This document shows, one piece after another, positions 26,901 to 35,334 of a DNA stretch of 64,000 bases. The position numbers and the translations under genes were made by a program. Each line of letters starts with the position of its first letter. Within the stretch, counting starts at the first letter, position 1. The DNA is from Siphonobacter aquaeclarae (lineage in GTDB: Bacteria; Bacteroidota; Bacteroidia; Cytophagales; Spirosomataceae). Location of the stretch: positions 353,960 to 417,959 of the forward strand of contig NZ_FNGS01000004.1 in NCBI RefSeq assembly GCF_900103285.1. Direction: 5' to 3'. Under the pieces are notes generated by a model. It saw nothing but the letters and a program-made list of their open reading frames with translations. It was not told the DNA's origin and did no database searches.

Positions 26901-28986
26901 TTCCTTTTACGGACGGATAGGTCGTTGCCATGTTGGCGTCGGCGTTGAGAGACAGCCGCGCGTTCGGGTCGTTGATGCCGCCGGTTACGTGCAGGGTACC
27001 GTTATCGAGATTTCCTGTAGCCTTGATGAGCTGGTACCGGTAGCCGTTGTAGGTGACTTCGGGAATATCGACGTCAAAGGTCGTCGCCATTGTTTTCGGA
27101 TCGATGCCTTTACCATCGACTGTCGCCGTAGCCGTCACCGGACCGTATACCTTCGGCTGGCCGAGCCATTTGCCGAGGTCAAACTGCTCCAGTTTGGCGG
27201 TACCGGTATATTGCTGGTTTTTTCCGGTGACGAAATTGTTGAGCGTACCGTCAAACGCCGCGTTTCCCCAAACGGTATTCAGCGCCGCGTCAAGGCGGAG
27301 GGCGTTCAGCTTTCCTTTGGCCGTCCCGGTCAGTTGCATCTGCGGCGGGATACTCACGGAATCCGGCAGGGTGCCCTTCGGCAGGAGGCGGCGGATATCG
27401 GCGGATGTCGTAGCAGCCTGATCAATCGTCAGATCCAGCCCCATACGCGCGGGGTCCGTCGGATAGGATACCTGGCCTTTCGCCTTGATTTTCGTGCCCG
27501 ACAGCATCGTAAATTCCGCCTGGGGCAGGCGCAGGGCGGCCAGGGTACCTTTGGCTTCCAGGTTCGCAGTCAGTACTTCTTTTTCGTTGCCTTTGAACGG
27601 AGGAGTATCCGCCAGGCCGGGCGCCAGCAGCAGTACATCGGCAAAGGATAGCTTGTTGCGGGTCAGGCGGGCATCCACCGTCACCCGGTGCGCTTCGCCC
27701 GCCCGCATGAGTTGCCCGAGCGAGTCATACCGGATAATCAGCCGGTCTTTCAGCTCCGTTCCGGGCGTCTGCAACAGAAAACGGGTCAGGGAAATACCTT
27801 TCGGCGTATAGGTTACATCGGCATCCAGGCGACGAAGGTTCAGGCCGCTTCTTTCGGTAAAACTTCCCCGTCGGAGGCTCCCGCTGATGCGGTCGGGCTG
27901 GTAAACCAGCTGCTCGCCCGCAAGGGTAAGTCCCCGTACGTCGAGGTGGGCATAATCCATGCCTTTGGCTTGCCGGGGGGCATTTTCGTCGTCATACCAG
28001 ATGCGGTTGCCGGCCAGGCGAACACGGCCGAGGCTGGCTTTCCAGCCGCCTTCTGTAGCTGGAGACGGCTCGGCTGCTTTTTTCCCGGCAGCGGCAGGCG
28101 CTTTTTGCATCGACGCGGAAACATCTGCGTTGAGCAGTTCCAGCGAGCGGATATTGACCTGCTGGCCATTGAGGTATAGCTGGTCTCCGGCAACGGCCAG
28201 GTATCCCGCTTTTCCTTTCGTGGCAAAATGGGCGTCTTCAACCCGGACATCCCAGGCCGTCCGGGAGAGTTTCCAGTCGCCGATGCGGAGGTCCAGGCTG
28301 TCGGCAGGGTTCGACGGAGCAGCCGGCGCCGTTGACGGAATACCGGGATAGATTCTGGCTTTGACCGAGAGCCCGCCCGAGCGGACTTCGTTGACGTGGT
28401 ACCGGGACTTGGCGATGTCTACTTCATCAAATTTGCCTTTGAGGGTATCGAGGAGGACGGTCACATCGGCTCCCGCGACATCGTCGTGGTAGCGTACCTG
28501 CACATCGTTCAGCGCAATACCGGAGAGGCTGAGCGCCAGGGGCGCCGAGGCAGTATCCGCCGGATCGGCCGGCTTTCCGGAAGAAAACGCGTCGATCAGG
28601 TATTGAAAATTAAAGGTCGTATCGGGAAGGGTCCGGCGGATATCGAGCCGGATCTTGTCCAGCTCGATCTGGTTGAGCGCTACCTTGCTTTGCAGCAGCC
28701 CGAGCATGTCGAGGTCTACCCGCAGCCGCTTTCCACTGAGGAGGGTATCTCCCTTCGGCGTTCCGAAATACACATCGTCCAGTTGAATCCAGTCGGGAAT
28801 ATGGTAGCTGATCCGACCGATGGAGAAGGGCGCATTCAGTTTGCCTTTCAGGTAATTATTCACCTGCCGGGTGACAAACTGCTGTCCCCAGGAGGTTGTT
28901 CCCAGAATAAGAAGAAAGGCTACCAGAACCAGCAGCAGCGCCCCGATCGCCGCCAGTGTATAGTTTATAGTCTTTTTTATGTTCAT
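23938..28986 (-). CDS. tamB: TamB, AsmA-like translocation and assembly module protein
   Basis: Inner-membrane-anchored, periplasm-spanning beta-helical protein that partners TamL. It has 1682 residues. An N-terminal anchor helix (TLAAIGALLLVLVAFLLILG) is followed by long repetitive beta strands. The conserved C-terminal TamB (DUF490) domain (about 1250-1682) includes DYLRAKGNARLNMNLDAAGN, GGYLLNYEGVLRKQFQIQKG and ISLSKSFMNGRLSVSVGKNF-type barrel-docking sequence. Length is in the usual 1400-1700 range for Bacteroidota. First gene of the tamB-tamL operon; 308 bp separate it from the divergent DoxX gene. Confidence 0.93.
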   Translation of the reverse strand: MNIKKTINYTLAAIGALLLVLVAFLLILGTTSWGQQFVTRQVNNYLKGKLNAPFSIGRISYHIPDWIQLDDVYFGTPKGDTLLSGKRLRVDLDMLGLLQSKVALNQIELDKIRLDIRRTLPDTTFNFQYLIDAFSSGKPADPADTASAPLALSLSGIALNDVQVRYHDDVAGADVTVLLDTLKGKFDEVDIAKSRYHVNEVRSGGLSVKARIYPGIPSTAPAAPSNPADSLDLRIGDWKLSRTAWDVRVEDAHFATKGKAGYLAVAGDQLYLNGQQVNIRSLELLNADVSASMQKAPAAAGKKAAEPSPATEGGWKASLGRVRLAGNRIWYDDENAPRQAKGMDYAHLDVRGLTLAGEQLVYQPDRISGSLRRGSFTERSGLNLRRLDADVTYTPKGISLTRFLLQTPGTELKDRLIIRYDSLGQLMRAGEAHRVTVDARLTRNKLSFADVLLLAPGLADTPPFKGNEKEVLTANLEAKGTLAALRLPQAEFTMLSGTKIKAKGQVSYPTDPARMGLDLTIDQAATTSADIRRLLPKGTLPDSVSIPPQMQLTGTAKGKLNALRLDAALNTVWGNAAFDGTLNNFVTGKNQQYTGTAKLEQFDLGKWLGQPKVYGPVTATATVDGKGIDPKTMATTFDVDIPEVTYNGYRYQLIKATGNLDNGTLHVTGGINDPNARLSLNADANMATTYPSVKGKVDIGTLDLHALKFYADPLKLNGNVVMDFASTNPDSLIGRLAAEDLKIQLNGKQYPVDSLYLKAGVDGSARNLIARTPFAEIDLGGHYTFSNLAAASLSEINKYVTLPMEVSAPTAPTDFSLKMRVRQHPLLLAFVPGLTRLEPVKIEATLDSKRADSTLNISVTAGPIEYDTMLVAGANLKLVTKDGKLALNGEIGEVKTQSLHAFKTGLAATATDNRVRFAVMNRDSLGKDRYGLAGQVLVQGTTYQMNLDQKGLLTNYRFWSADTSGFIRYGKEGVQAEKFSLSTKDQSITVNSTEPRPNAPLRVEAKNLILTDLAKLANQDSLLVAGVLNGDVIVKDYLGEKRLSFTGDIRVDSLEVMQKALGNLEASFANTDDNRIKVETALHGTVNDIHVGGYYNPTSTAQALDLDVDLKRLDTRTIEAFSFGQLRRAKGQLTGQIKVNGAVDKPKLKGEVNFDSVSFNLTFINATYALHKEKVTFDNQVIRFDKFDITDSLGRTLTTDGTVDISTLPNAAYNLSISSKKFSVLSASRKDNDLVYGNATLTANLRVRGRGTSPAVSGDLKVDDGSNVTLILPDTGPEAGDAAGIVTFIQPNDTTALMSYLRRPAKDSLNTRIRFDQLTNSNISLNLEVNEKSELTIIVDPLTGDYLRAKGNARLNMNLDAAGNLGLYGRYDVTEGGYLLNYEGVLRKQFQIQKGSSITFSGDPMKADMDVTAIYRVNARPYDLIGSETGTSGAGSSSDTYLLRNKMPFDVALMMKGNLSAPNLSFDIRQPTTANAGLANETSSWSDRINKKLSDLRQDQSLVNRQVFALLVLGNFFQENSFDFFSSGAGGGAMAENVARNSVSKILSEQLNRLASSVIKGVDLNVNLASGADYVNNTGGAGARTDLNVGLSKSFMNGRLSVSVGKNFVLENTTGVQNPNEVFDNVSLNYSLTRDGRYMVRAYRKNQLQSVLEGYIVETGIGFAITIDYNAFKDLFSKSAKE

Positions 28987-29294
28987 AGGCTACTGCCTTC
29001 ACGCGTGCCGGCATCCTTGAAAAAGAAAACGCCAGGTCAGATGGATTCTTGTGGGAGTCGGTTTCGTCGCCAAATATCCATAAATCCACTCAAACTGTGT
29101 AAAAGGCTCTACGATCCCCTGAAAAGATACTACAGAAACCCGTTAATGATATGTTAATGTGCTTCGTACTCGCCCGTTCGTCGTTACCTTTGCGGGAATC
29201 GGCGGCATAAAACAGCGGGTATCTTCGTCCACGCTTCCGTCTCTTTATTAACGCATCCGGTAAGGAAGTTGTTTACCCGTATTTTCGATCCTGC
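28987..29294. other. divergent intergenic region between tamB and the DoxX gene
   Basis: No coding sequence supported. The plus-strand half carries a -7 element (29185-29192). A 7-base direct repeat GTTAATG occurs near 29140-29157. I found no convincing consensus promoter for tamB on the minus strand, only a partial GATATTTG near 29070. Confidence 0.5.
29185..29192 (+). promoter_or_regulatory. putative -7 element of the DoxX-aroK operon
   Basis: TACCTTTG matches TAnnTTTG, 102 bases before the start codon. The -33 position (about 29163) reads TTC, so it is weak there. Confidence 0.45.
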
Positions 29295-30389
29295 ATGAAG
29301 TTGTTTGCCCATACGTGCCGCATTCTCGTCGGAGCCGTGTTTATCTTCTCCGGACTGATCAAACTCAACGATCCCGTCGGTACCCAGATCAAACTGGAGG
29401 AATACTTCGAAGTCTTCGCCCATGACTTTGCCGGAATGGCCGGCTTCTGGGAAGCGCTGGTTCCCTATGCCCTCTTCTTTTCCATTCTGCTCTGCTCGCT
29501 GGAAGTACTCGCCGGCGTGGCACTGCTGCTGCAATGGAAATTGCGGCAAACAGCCTGGTTTCTGGTATTGCTGTGTACCTTTTTCGGCTTCCTGACCTTC
29601 TATTCGGCGTATTTCGACAAGGTGACCGACTGCGGCTGTTTCGGCGATATGATCAAGCTGAAACCGTGGACGTCGTTCTGGAAAGACGTCATCCTGCTGG
29701 TATTATTGCTCGTTGTCGTCTGGAAACGAAACATATTCAAAGACTATCGCTCCAATTCCGCAATGGCCGTCGCCGTCATTGCCTGCATCGGAATCGGGCT
29801 GTATGCGGTATGGTACCTGCCGCCGTATGACGGACTGCCTTACGCCGTGGGTCAGAACATCCCCGCAAACATGAAAAACAAGGAGCCGTTCCGGTTTACG
29901 TACATCATGACCAAAAACGGCCAGGAAAAAGAATTTGACGAGTACCCTACCGATACGACCTACCAGTTCAAACAGATGATCGGGCCGTTGAATCCCGACG
30001 CCGGTCCGCGCATCAGCGACTACCGTCTCTGGAACGGAGATACCGATTTTACCCAGGATTCCTTCAAGGGAAAACACCTGTTTCTGATTATTCAGGACCT
30101 GAAAAAAGCTGATCAGGCATCCCTGCCGGAACTGCTCGGCCTGCTCCGCAGCCTGGAAGGCTCGCCGGTACGCCCGGCGATCGTCACCTCCGCTACTGCC
30201 GGGGAGTTTGACGCCTTCCGCCGGGAGCATCAGCTTTCGCTTCCGTATTATTTTGCCGATTTCAAGGTGTTGAAGACCATCGTCCGGAGTAACCCCGGTC
30301 TCTGGCTGATCTCAGACGGCACGGTACGCGGCAAATGGAGCTTCGCCTCGGCGCCCGACAAGGAGACGATCCTCAACGCTTCTAACTAG
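29295..30389 (+). CDS. BT_3928-type protein: DoxX domain plus C-terminal soluble domain
   Basis: Inner-membrane protein of 364 residues. The N-terminal 145 residues have the DoxX four-helix fold, beginning CRILVGAVFIFSGLIKLNDP, with a conserved CxC (Cys113, Cys115) in TDCGCFGDM. A fifth helix (about 153-175) leads to a periplasmic C-terminal domain of about 190 residues with a thioredoxin-like flavour but no CxxC. The family is common in Bacteroidota and is often beside shikimate kinase, as here (35 bp gap). Suggested roles of DoxX proteins in redox or methylamine-type electron transfer are not established for this branch. Confidence 0.85.
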   Translation: MKLFAHTCRILVGAVFIFSGLIKLNDPVGTQIKLEEYFEVFAHDFAGMAGFWEALVPYALFFSILLCSLEVLAGVALLLQWKLRQTAWFLVLLCTFFGFLTFYSAYFDKVTDCGCFGDMIKLKPWTSFWKDVILLVLLLVVVWKRNIFKDYRSNSAMAVAVIACIGIGLYAVWYLPPYDGLPYAVGQNIPANMKNKEPFRFTYIMTKNGQEKEFDEYPTDTTYQFKQMIGPLNPDAGPRISDYRLWNGDTDFTQDSFKGKHLFLIIQDLKKADQASLPELLGLLRSLEGSPVRPAIVTSATAGEFDAFRREHQLSLPYYFADFKVLKTIVRSNPGLWLISDGTVRGKWSFASAPDKETILNASN

Positions 30390-30424
30390 ACAACCTCTAT
30401 CAGCCGCGCCTTTCCGGCCGGTCG

Positions 30425-30949
30425 ATGTATATGAAGAATATTTTTTTGCTTGGAATGCCCTCTTCGGGAAAAAGTACCCTCGGGAAAAACCTCGCCCGGG
30501 AAATCGGCTATGAATTTGTCGACATGGACAAACGGATCGAACTCCGGGAAATGCTGACCATTGCCGAGATTTTCAGCCTTCGGGGCGAAGAATATTTCCG
30601 GAAAGCCGAAAGCGAGGTACTGCAGAGCCTTCCCGCCGATGCCGGACTGATTGTGTCCACAGGCGGAGGCGTTCCCTGTTTCCACAACAACATGGACGCT
30701 ATCCGTGAGCGGGGTGTCAGCGTATTCCTGGATGTACCGCCGAAAATGCTGGCCGACCGGATGATGCATACCCGCAAAAACGACCGGCCGCTTTTTCCGA
30801 CAGACGACGCCGCTACCCTGCTCGAAGAACTCGAACGCAAGCTCAACGTCCGCCGCGCCTTTTACGAACAGGCCGATGTGACCATCGAAGGCGAAACCGA
30901 CGTACAAACGCTGCTGGAAGTACTCCGCCACCTCTCCGTCATCGCCTGA
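30425..30949 (+). CDS. aroK: shikimate kinase
   Basis: Phosphorylates shikimate to shikimate-3-phosphate in chorismate synthesis, cytoplasm. The 174-residue protein has Walker A GMPSSGKST (10-18), the shikimate-binding DMDKRIE (33-39), FRKAES (58-63), STGGG and the lid-type RNDRPLF-like segment (KNDRPLF). A second ATG two codons in (30431) could be the real start. It lies 35 bp after the DoxX gene on the same strand and converges on the PQQ dehydrogenase gene one base after its stop. Confidence 0.95.
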   Translation: MYMKNIFLLGMPSSGKSTLGKNLAREIGYEFVDMDKRIELREMLTIAEIFSLRGEEYFRKAESEVLQSLPADAGLIVSTGGGVPCFHNNMDAIRERGVSVFLDVPPKMLADRMMHTRKNDRPLFPTDDAATLLEELERKLNVRRAFYEQADVTIEGETDVQTLLEVLRHLSVIA

Positions 30950-30950
30950 G

Positions 30951-33020
30951 TCAGTCGGGCAGTGCGTAGGCCAGGTACCGGTCTCCCGAACGGGTATTGA
31001 GTTTTCCGCCGCCGCAGGCCAGGAGGATGTACTGTTTTCCGCGATACCGGTAGGTTGAGGGGCTCGCATACCCTGCTGCCGGAAGCGCAACCTGCCAGCG
31101 GATCTTTCCGGTGCGGGCATCGAAGGCGCGGAACTGCTCGTCGCGCGTGGCGGCGATAAATACCAGCCCGCCGGCGGTAACCAGCGGTCCTCCGTAGTTG
31201 TCTGTCCCGGTCGGCGCAACGCCCTGACGCGTCAGTTCGGGGTATTCCCCCAGGGGAACCTGCCATTTTCGCGCGCCGGTGTTGAGGTCAATCGCCGTCA
31301 GTGTTCCCCAAGGCGGCGTGCTGACGGGATAGCCGTTGCGGTCATACCAGCGGTTGTACCCGGTATGCTGGTAGGGTAGTGACGCGGCCGACTTCCGGAC
31401 CATCGCTTTTCCTCCTTTTTCCAGCAGAAAATCGATTACCGCTTTCCGTTCCTCCTCTTTCAGGTGGGTAAACGAAGGCATCATGCCCCTTCCCTTCTGT
31501 AATACTCCGGCAATCGCGGCACCGGACAGGCGCTGCCCGACGCCGAGTAGTGACGGATAGCTGCCATCGTGATTGCCCTTCCGGTCCGGACCGTGACAGG
31601 CACTGCAATGCTGGCGGTACAACTTTTCGCCGGTTACAGAGCCTATGGATACTTCTTTGGGAATCAGCGAAGTATAGACAGGTATCTCTTTCGACGGAAC
31701 ATACAGTACTCCCGCCGGATCTGTCCCGGCCCCGCCCCACTGCGCACCTCCGTCGGTACCCGGGAAGAAGACCGTCATAGTACCGGTCAGGGGTAAATAG
31801 GGCCGTCCCGTACGTGCTTTACCCAATACGCGAACGAGCGAATCGCGGTCGGCAACACGGCTGTAGACATCTTTTACCGTGAACGACTGCCGGGCAAACA
31901 GCAGTTCCGATACAGGCTGTGTCGGATACGGTACTTCGCCGGGCACGCCGTCAGTTGGTACCTGTACTTCCTTCACAGGAAAGACAGGCCCCCCGTTTTC
32001 CCGGTCGAAAACATATACTTCTCCCTGTTTCGTTACCTGCGCGACGACGTCCTGCCGGCGGCCGTTTCTGACAATTGTCAGCAAGTTGGGTGGCGCCGGA
32101 GGGTCCCGGTCCCAGATATCATGGTGGACAAACTGAAAATGCCAGCGCTTTTTCCCGGTTGTCGCGTCGAGCGCCAGCAGGCAGTTGGCGTACAGGTTAC
32201 TTCCCTTTCTGTTTCCCCCGAAAAAATCATAGGCAGCCGAGCCGGTGGGGATATAGACGATACCCCGCTGCCGGTCGATGGCCATGCCTGCCCAGGCGTT
32301 GGCTCCGCCGAGGCGCTGCCGCGGGTTGGCGGGAGACCAGGTTTCATAACCGGGTTCTCCGGGAAGCGGTATGGTGCGGAAGGTCCAGACCAGCTTGCCG
32401 GAGCGGGCGTCGTAGGCGCGAATATCTCCCAGCAGTGCGGTTTCGCTTTCTGAAACGCGAGCGCCAACAATCACCAGGTCCCGGAAAACAGTAGCCGGGG
32501 TATTCAGGCGGACGTAGTCATCTGCGCCGGGCCGGTCGATACCGGTTTTGAGATCGATTTTTCCATTATCGGCGAAAGATGGAACAGGTTTGCCGGTACG
32601 GGCGTCCAAGGCATACAGCCAGCGGCCGGCGCCGAAGAAAAGGCGTTCTTCCGTTCCGTCAGACCAGTAGCTGACGCCCCGGCTGGTAGTACCGCCGACC
32701 TCGGGAAGTGCGGTTTTCCACTGTTCCCGTCCGGTTCCAGCGTCCAGCGCAAATACCTGGGTACCCGCCGAAACGCCATACACAACCCCTTTGATACACA
32801 AGGGATTACATTGGATCTGAGAACGATTTCCGGCGGTATCGGCGCCTCCCGAACGGTATTCCCAGGCCTGGCGAAGGTGAGTAACAGTGACGGTATCAAT
32901 ATCCGGGAGCGGGGAATAATGGCTGCGGGCGCCGTCGCCGTTGTACTCCGGCCAGTCGGCATCCGGAGCAATACCAACCGAGGCGAGCGCGACAAGCCCG
33001 AGAGGAAGAAGAAATTTCAT
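30951..33020 (-). CDS. PQQ-dependent dehydrogenase with internal cytochrome c domain
   Basis: Periplasmic quinoprotein oxidising a sugar or alcohol, 689 residues, signal peptide at the start. The beta-propeller begins DWPEYNGDGARSHYSPL, typical of membrane-bound glucose-dehydrogenase-like enzymes, and includes the WDRD motif (HHDIWDRDPPAPPNL, 299-313) and repeated ALDAxTG blades. A c-type heme motif CSACH (472-476), with a candidate axial Met at 513-514, sits in an 85-residue domain (about 455-540). The propeller then resumes (WGTLTAIDLNTGARKWQVPL). The cytochrome is therefore nested in the propeller, giving a built-in electron relay. Electron acceptor and substrate unknown. No PQQ biosynthesis gene is nearby. 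Confidence 0.88.
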   Translation of the reverse strand: MKFLLPLGLVALASVGIAPDADWPEYNGDGARSHYSPLPDIDTVTVTHLRQAWEYRSGGADTAGNRSQIQCNPLCIKGVVYGVSAGTQVFALDAGTGREQWKTALPEVGGTTSRGVSYWSDGTEERLFFGAGRWLYALDARTGKPVPSFADNGKIDLKTGIDRPGADDYVRLNTPATVFRDLVIVGARVSESETALLGDIRAYDARSGKLVWTFRTIPLPGEPGYETWSPANPRQRLGGANAWAGMAIDRQRGIVYIPTGSAAYDFFGGNRKGSNLYANCLLALDATTGKKRWHFQFVHHDIWDRDPPAPPNLLTIVRNGRRQDVVAQVTKQGEVYVFDRENGGPVFPVKEVQVPTDGVPGEVPYPTQPVSELLFARQSFTVKDVYSRVADRDSLVRVLGKARTGRPYLPLTGTMTVFFPGTDGGAQWGGAGTDPAGVLYVPSKEIPVYTSLIPKEVSIGSVTGEKLYRQHCSACHGPDRKGNHDGSYPSLLGVGQRLSGAAIAGVLQKGRGMMPSFTHLKEEERKAVIDFLLEKGGKAMVRKSAASLPYQHTGYNRWYDRNGYPVSTPPWGTLTAIDLNTGARKWQVPLGEYPELTRQGVAPTGTDNYGGPLVTAGGLVFIAATRDEQFRAFDARTGKIRWQVALPAAGYASPSTYRYRGKQYILLACGGGKLNTRSGDRYLAYALPD

Positions 33021-33161
33021 GAGGAGAGGTTAAGCTGTTCTGACGACCGGAGCAAGTTAGCCGAAACTACTGACAATCAATAGAGACGCCGGACCAATCG
33101 GGGTACCGGACAGGGTTCTTCTGCTCCAGCTGCACGACTCGCTGCCGGTTCTTTCTCATTC

Positions 33162-33177
33162 ATGCAACCGATTGCAT
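33162..33177. promoter_or_regulatory. LacI-family operator
   Basis: ATGCAA-CCGA-TTGCAT has perfect 6-bp arms around a CG centre, the classic shape of LacI/GalR-family sites. It lies 92 bases before the lacI-type gene and covers the -33 region of its predicted promoter, which points to autorepression. Confidence 0.75.
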
Positions 33178-33203
33178 TTTGCTTACTTTTTTCCCTATTT
33201 TTG
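33172..33203 (+). promoter_or_regulatory. promoter of the LacI-GH43-esterase operon
   Basis: TTG (33172-33174, inside the operator) and TATTTTTG (33196-33203) are 21 bases apart and match the Bacteroidota consensus. Confidence 0.6.
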
Positions 33204-33268
33204 GCGATAGCACTGCCGGATCAACGGATCATCAACGGGTCCGGACCGGTCAGGGCTTTTTCTTTTCC

Positions 33269-34279
33269 ATGGAAAAAGAAGTAACGATTTACGATATAGC
33301 CCGGCTGCTGAAACTCTCGCCGGCTACTGTCAGCCGTGCGTTGAAAGATCACCCGGCGATCAGTGCCGGCACCAAGCGGCTTATTACGGCTGCCGCGGAA
33401 GAAATGGGATACCGGAGCAATACGTTTGCGAGTAACCTCCGCCGCCAGCGTTCCAATACCATTGGCGTTATTGTTCCCCGGCTCGACAGCGCCTTTATGT
33501 CCACCGTGCTGGCCGGCATGGAAAAAATAGTCAACGAGGGCAACTATAACCTGATTATCAGCCAGTCGCTTGAATCGGTCCGAAAGGAAAAAGCCAATGT
33601 CAAAACCATGTTCGACAGCCGGATCGACGGATTACTCGTCTCCCTGTCTTCTGACACGGACGACCTTTCGCACTTCCAGCCATTCTTTCAAAAAGAGATT
33701 CCCGTCATACTGTTCGACCGGGTGCTGCCCCATCCCAACTGCACAAGCATTGTCATCGACAACGTGCGGGCAGGGTACGACGCCGCGGTACACCTCGTCC
33801 GGCAGGGCCGCAAACGGATGATGCATGTATCAGGCAGCCAGAAGCGGAACGTCTACGAAGAGCGGCTAAGAGGTTTCCGGCAGGCGCTGGCTGAGCATGG
33901 CCTGGCGGATGACCTCGTCCTCGTCGGTAACCTTACCCGCCAGGACGGGCTCGACGCCGCCCGGTATATCCGGCAGCTCCCGCAACCGCCGGACGGGCTG
34001 TTTGTGGCGAGCGACTTTTGTGCGGCCAGCTGCATCGGCGCGCTCAAAGAGGCAGGGTTTGCCATCCCGAATGACATCGCGGTGGTGGGATTCAACGACG
34101 ACCCTGTCGCTCAGGTCGTGGAGCCCAGGCTTACAACCATCCGCTACCCCGGGCAGGAAATGGGGGAAATCGCCGCGCAGAGCCTGATTAGTCACCTCAG
34201 CGGCCAGCCCCCTGTCACTGCTGCAAACACAATCGTACTAAACCATGAACTGATTGTACGCGGCTCTTCTACTCCCTGA
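33269..34279 (+). CDS. LacI family transcriptional regulator
   Basis: Sugar-responsive repressor, 336 residues. The start at 33269 (MEKEVTIYDIARLL) places the DNA-binding HTH at residues 6-27 (LSPATVSRALKDHPAIS) and the hinge at about 45-58. The periplasmic-binding-like effector domain follows, with GVIVPRLDSAFMS, ILFDRVLPHPNCTSIVIDN and GFNDDPVAQVVEPRLTTI. It heads a co-directional set with GH43 (28 bp gap) and an esterase (1 bp gap), which it probably controls through the operator upstream. The effector is unknown but presumably a pentose or oligosaccharide released by GH43. Confidence 0.93.
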   Translation: MEKEVTIYDIARLLKLSPATVSRALKDHPAISAGTKRLITAAAEEMGYRSNTFASNLRRQRSNTIGVIVPRLDSAFMSTVLAGMEKIVNEGNYNLIISQSLESVRKEKANVKTMFDSRIDGLLVSLSSDTDDLSHFQPFFQKEIPVILFDRVLPHPNCTSIVIDNVRAGYDAAVHLVRQGRKRMMHVSGSQKRNVYEERLRGFRQALAEHGLADDLVLVGNLTRQDGLDAARYIRQLPQPPDGLFVASDFCAASCIGALKEAGFAIPNDIAVVGFNDDPVAQVVEPRLTTIRYPGQEMGEIAAQSLISHLSGQPPVTAANTIVLNHELIVRGSSTP

Positions 34280-34307
34280 ATCATATTACTTCTTAACTTC
34301 CAAAACC

Positions 34308-35333
34308 ATGTTCCTTTTCAGGTACTCCGCCGCCGCGCTTCTCGCATTTGCCAGTCTGGCGGCGCAGGCACAATCGCCTAAACCACTGATTACCCATCTG
34401 TATACCGCTGATCCGTCAGCACATGTATTCAACGGAAAGGTCTACCTCTATCCGTCTCATGATATTGAAGCGCATGTACCGCAGGACGACGAAGGCGGGC
34501 ATTTCAACATGCGGGACTACCACGTCTTTTCGATGGACCGTATCGGTGGAAAAGTCACGGATCACGGCGTAGCGCTGGATCTGAAAGACGTCCCCTGGGC
34601 CAAACGACAGCTATGGGCGCCGGATGCTGCCTATAAAAACGGCACGTATTACCTGTATTTCCCTGCAAAGGACAAGGATGATGTATTCCGGATTGGCGTG
34701 GCGACGAGCAAGTCGCCGGCAGGGCCGTTCAAAGCCGATCCCAAACCTATTCCCGGCAGCTATAGTATTGATCCGGCGGTCTTTACGGATACGGACGGTG
34801 AAACCTATCTGTATTTCGGGGGAATCTGGGGCGGACAGCTCCAGCGCTGGCATACCGGAACGTACGACGCGAGCCTGAAGACCGACCTTCAGAAAGACAA
34901 GGAACCTGCCCTTTCAGCGAAAGTTGTCAAGCTCGGAAAAGACATGCGCTCCTTTGCCGAACCCGTACGCGATGTTCAGCTTCTCGACAAGGAAGGCAAA
35001 CCCCTCCTCGGTGGCGATCATGACCGTCGTTTTTTCGAAGGCGCGTGGACGCATAAGTACAAAGGCAAGTACTATTTTTCTTATTCTACGGGTGATACTC
35101 ACTTGCTTGCCTACGCTACCAGCGACTCGCCCTATGGCCCCTTTACGTACCAGGGAGTACTGATGAAACCTGTCTCAGGCTGGACTACGCACCATTCTAT
35201 CGTAGAAATCGGTGGCAAGTGGTACATCTTCTACCACGACGTTGAACTATCCGGCCAGACGCACCTGCGTAATGTAAAAGTCCGCGAACTGCACCGGAAT
35301 GCCGACGGCTCCATCCGGGAAATCATCCCCTGA
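34308..35333 (+). CDS. GH43 family glycosidase
   Basis: Secreted arabinosidase/xylosidase-type enzyme. The start at 34308 yields a signal peptide (ending SLAAQAQ) and 341 residues, a single five-bladed propeller without an accessory carbohydrate-binding domain. Likely catalytic residues are Asp35 (base, TADPSAHV), Asp155 (modulator, SIDPAVF) and Glu244 (acid, FFEGAWTHK). Between lacI and the esterase, with a one-base gap to the latter, it is clearly in an operon. GH43 covers beta-xylosidase, alpha-L-arabinofuranosidase and other activities; subfamily not resolved by eye. Confidence 0.88.
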   Translation: MFLFRYSAAALLAFASLAAQAQSPKPLITHLYTADPSAHVFNGKVYLYPSHDIEAHVPQDDEGGHFNMRDYHVFSMDRIGGKVTDHGVALDLKDVPWAKRQLWAPDAAYKNGTYYLYFPAKDKDDVFRIGVATSKSPAGPFKADPKPIPGSYSIDPAVFTDTDGETYLYFGGIWGGQLQRWHTGTYDASLKTDLQKDKEPALSAKVVKLGKDMRSFAEPVRDVQLLDKEGKPLLGGDHDRRFFEGAWTHKYKGKYYFSYSTGDTHLLAYATSDSPYGPFTYQGVLMKPVSGWTTHHSIVEIGGKWYIFYHDVELSGQTHLRNVKVRELHRNADGSIREIIP

Positions 35334-35334
35334 T

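Noticed and set aside
33179-33268. N-terminal extension of the LacI protein
   Set aside because: The extra 30 residues would overlap the promoter and its transcription start, and the family begins at the HTH that follows the ATG at 33269.
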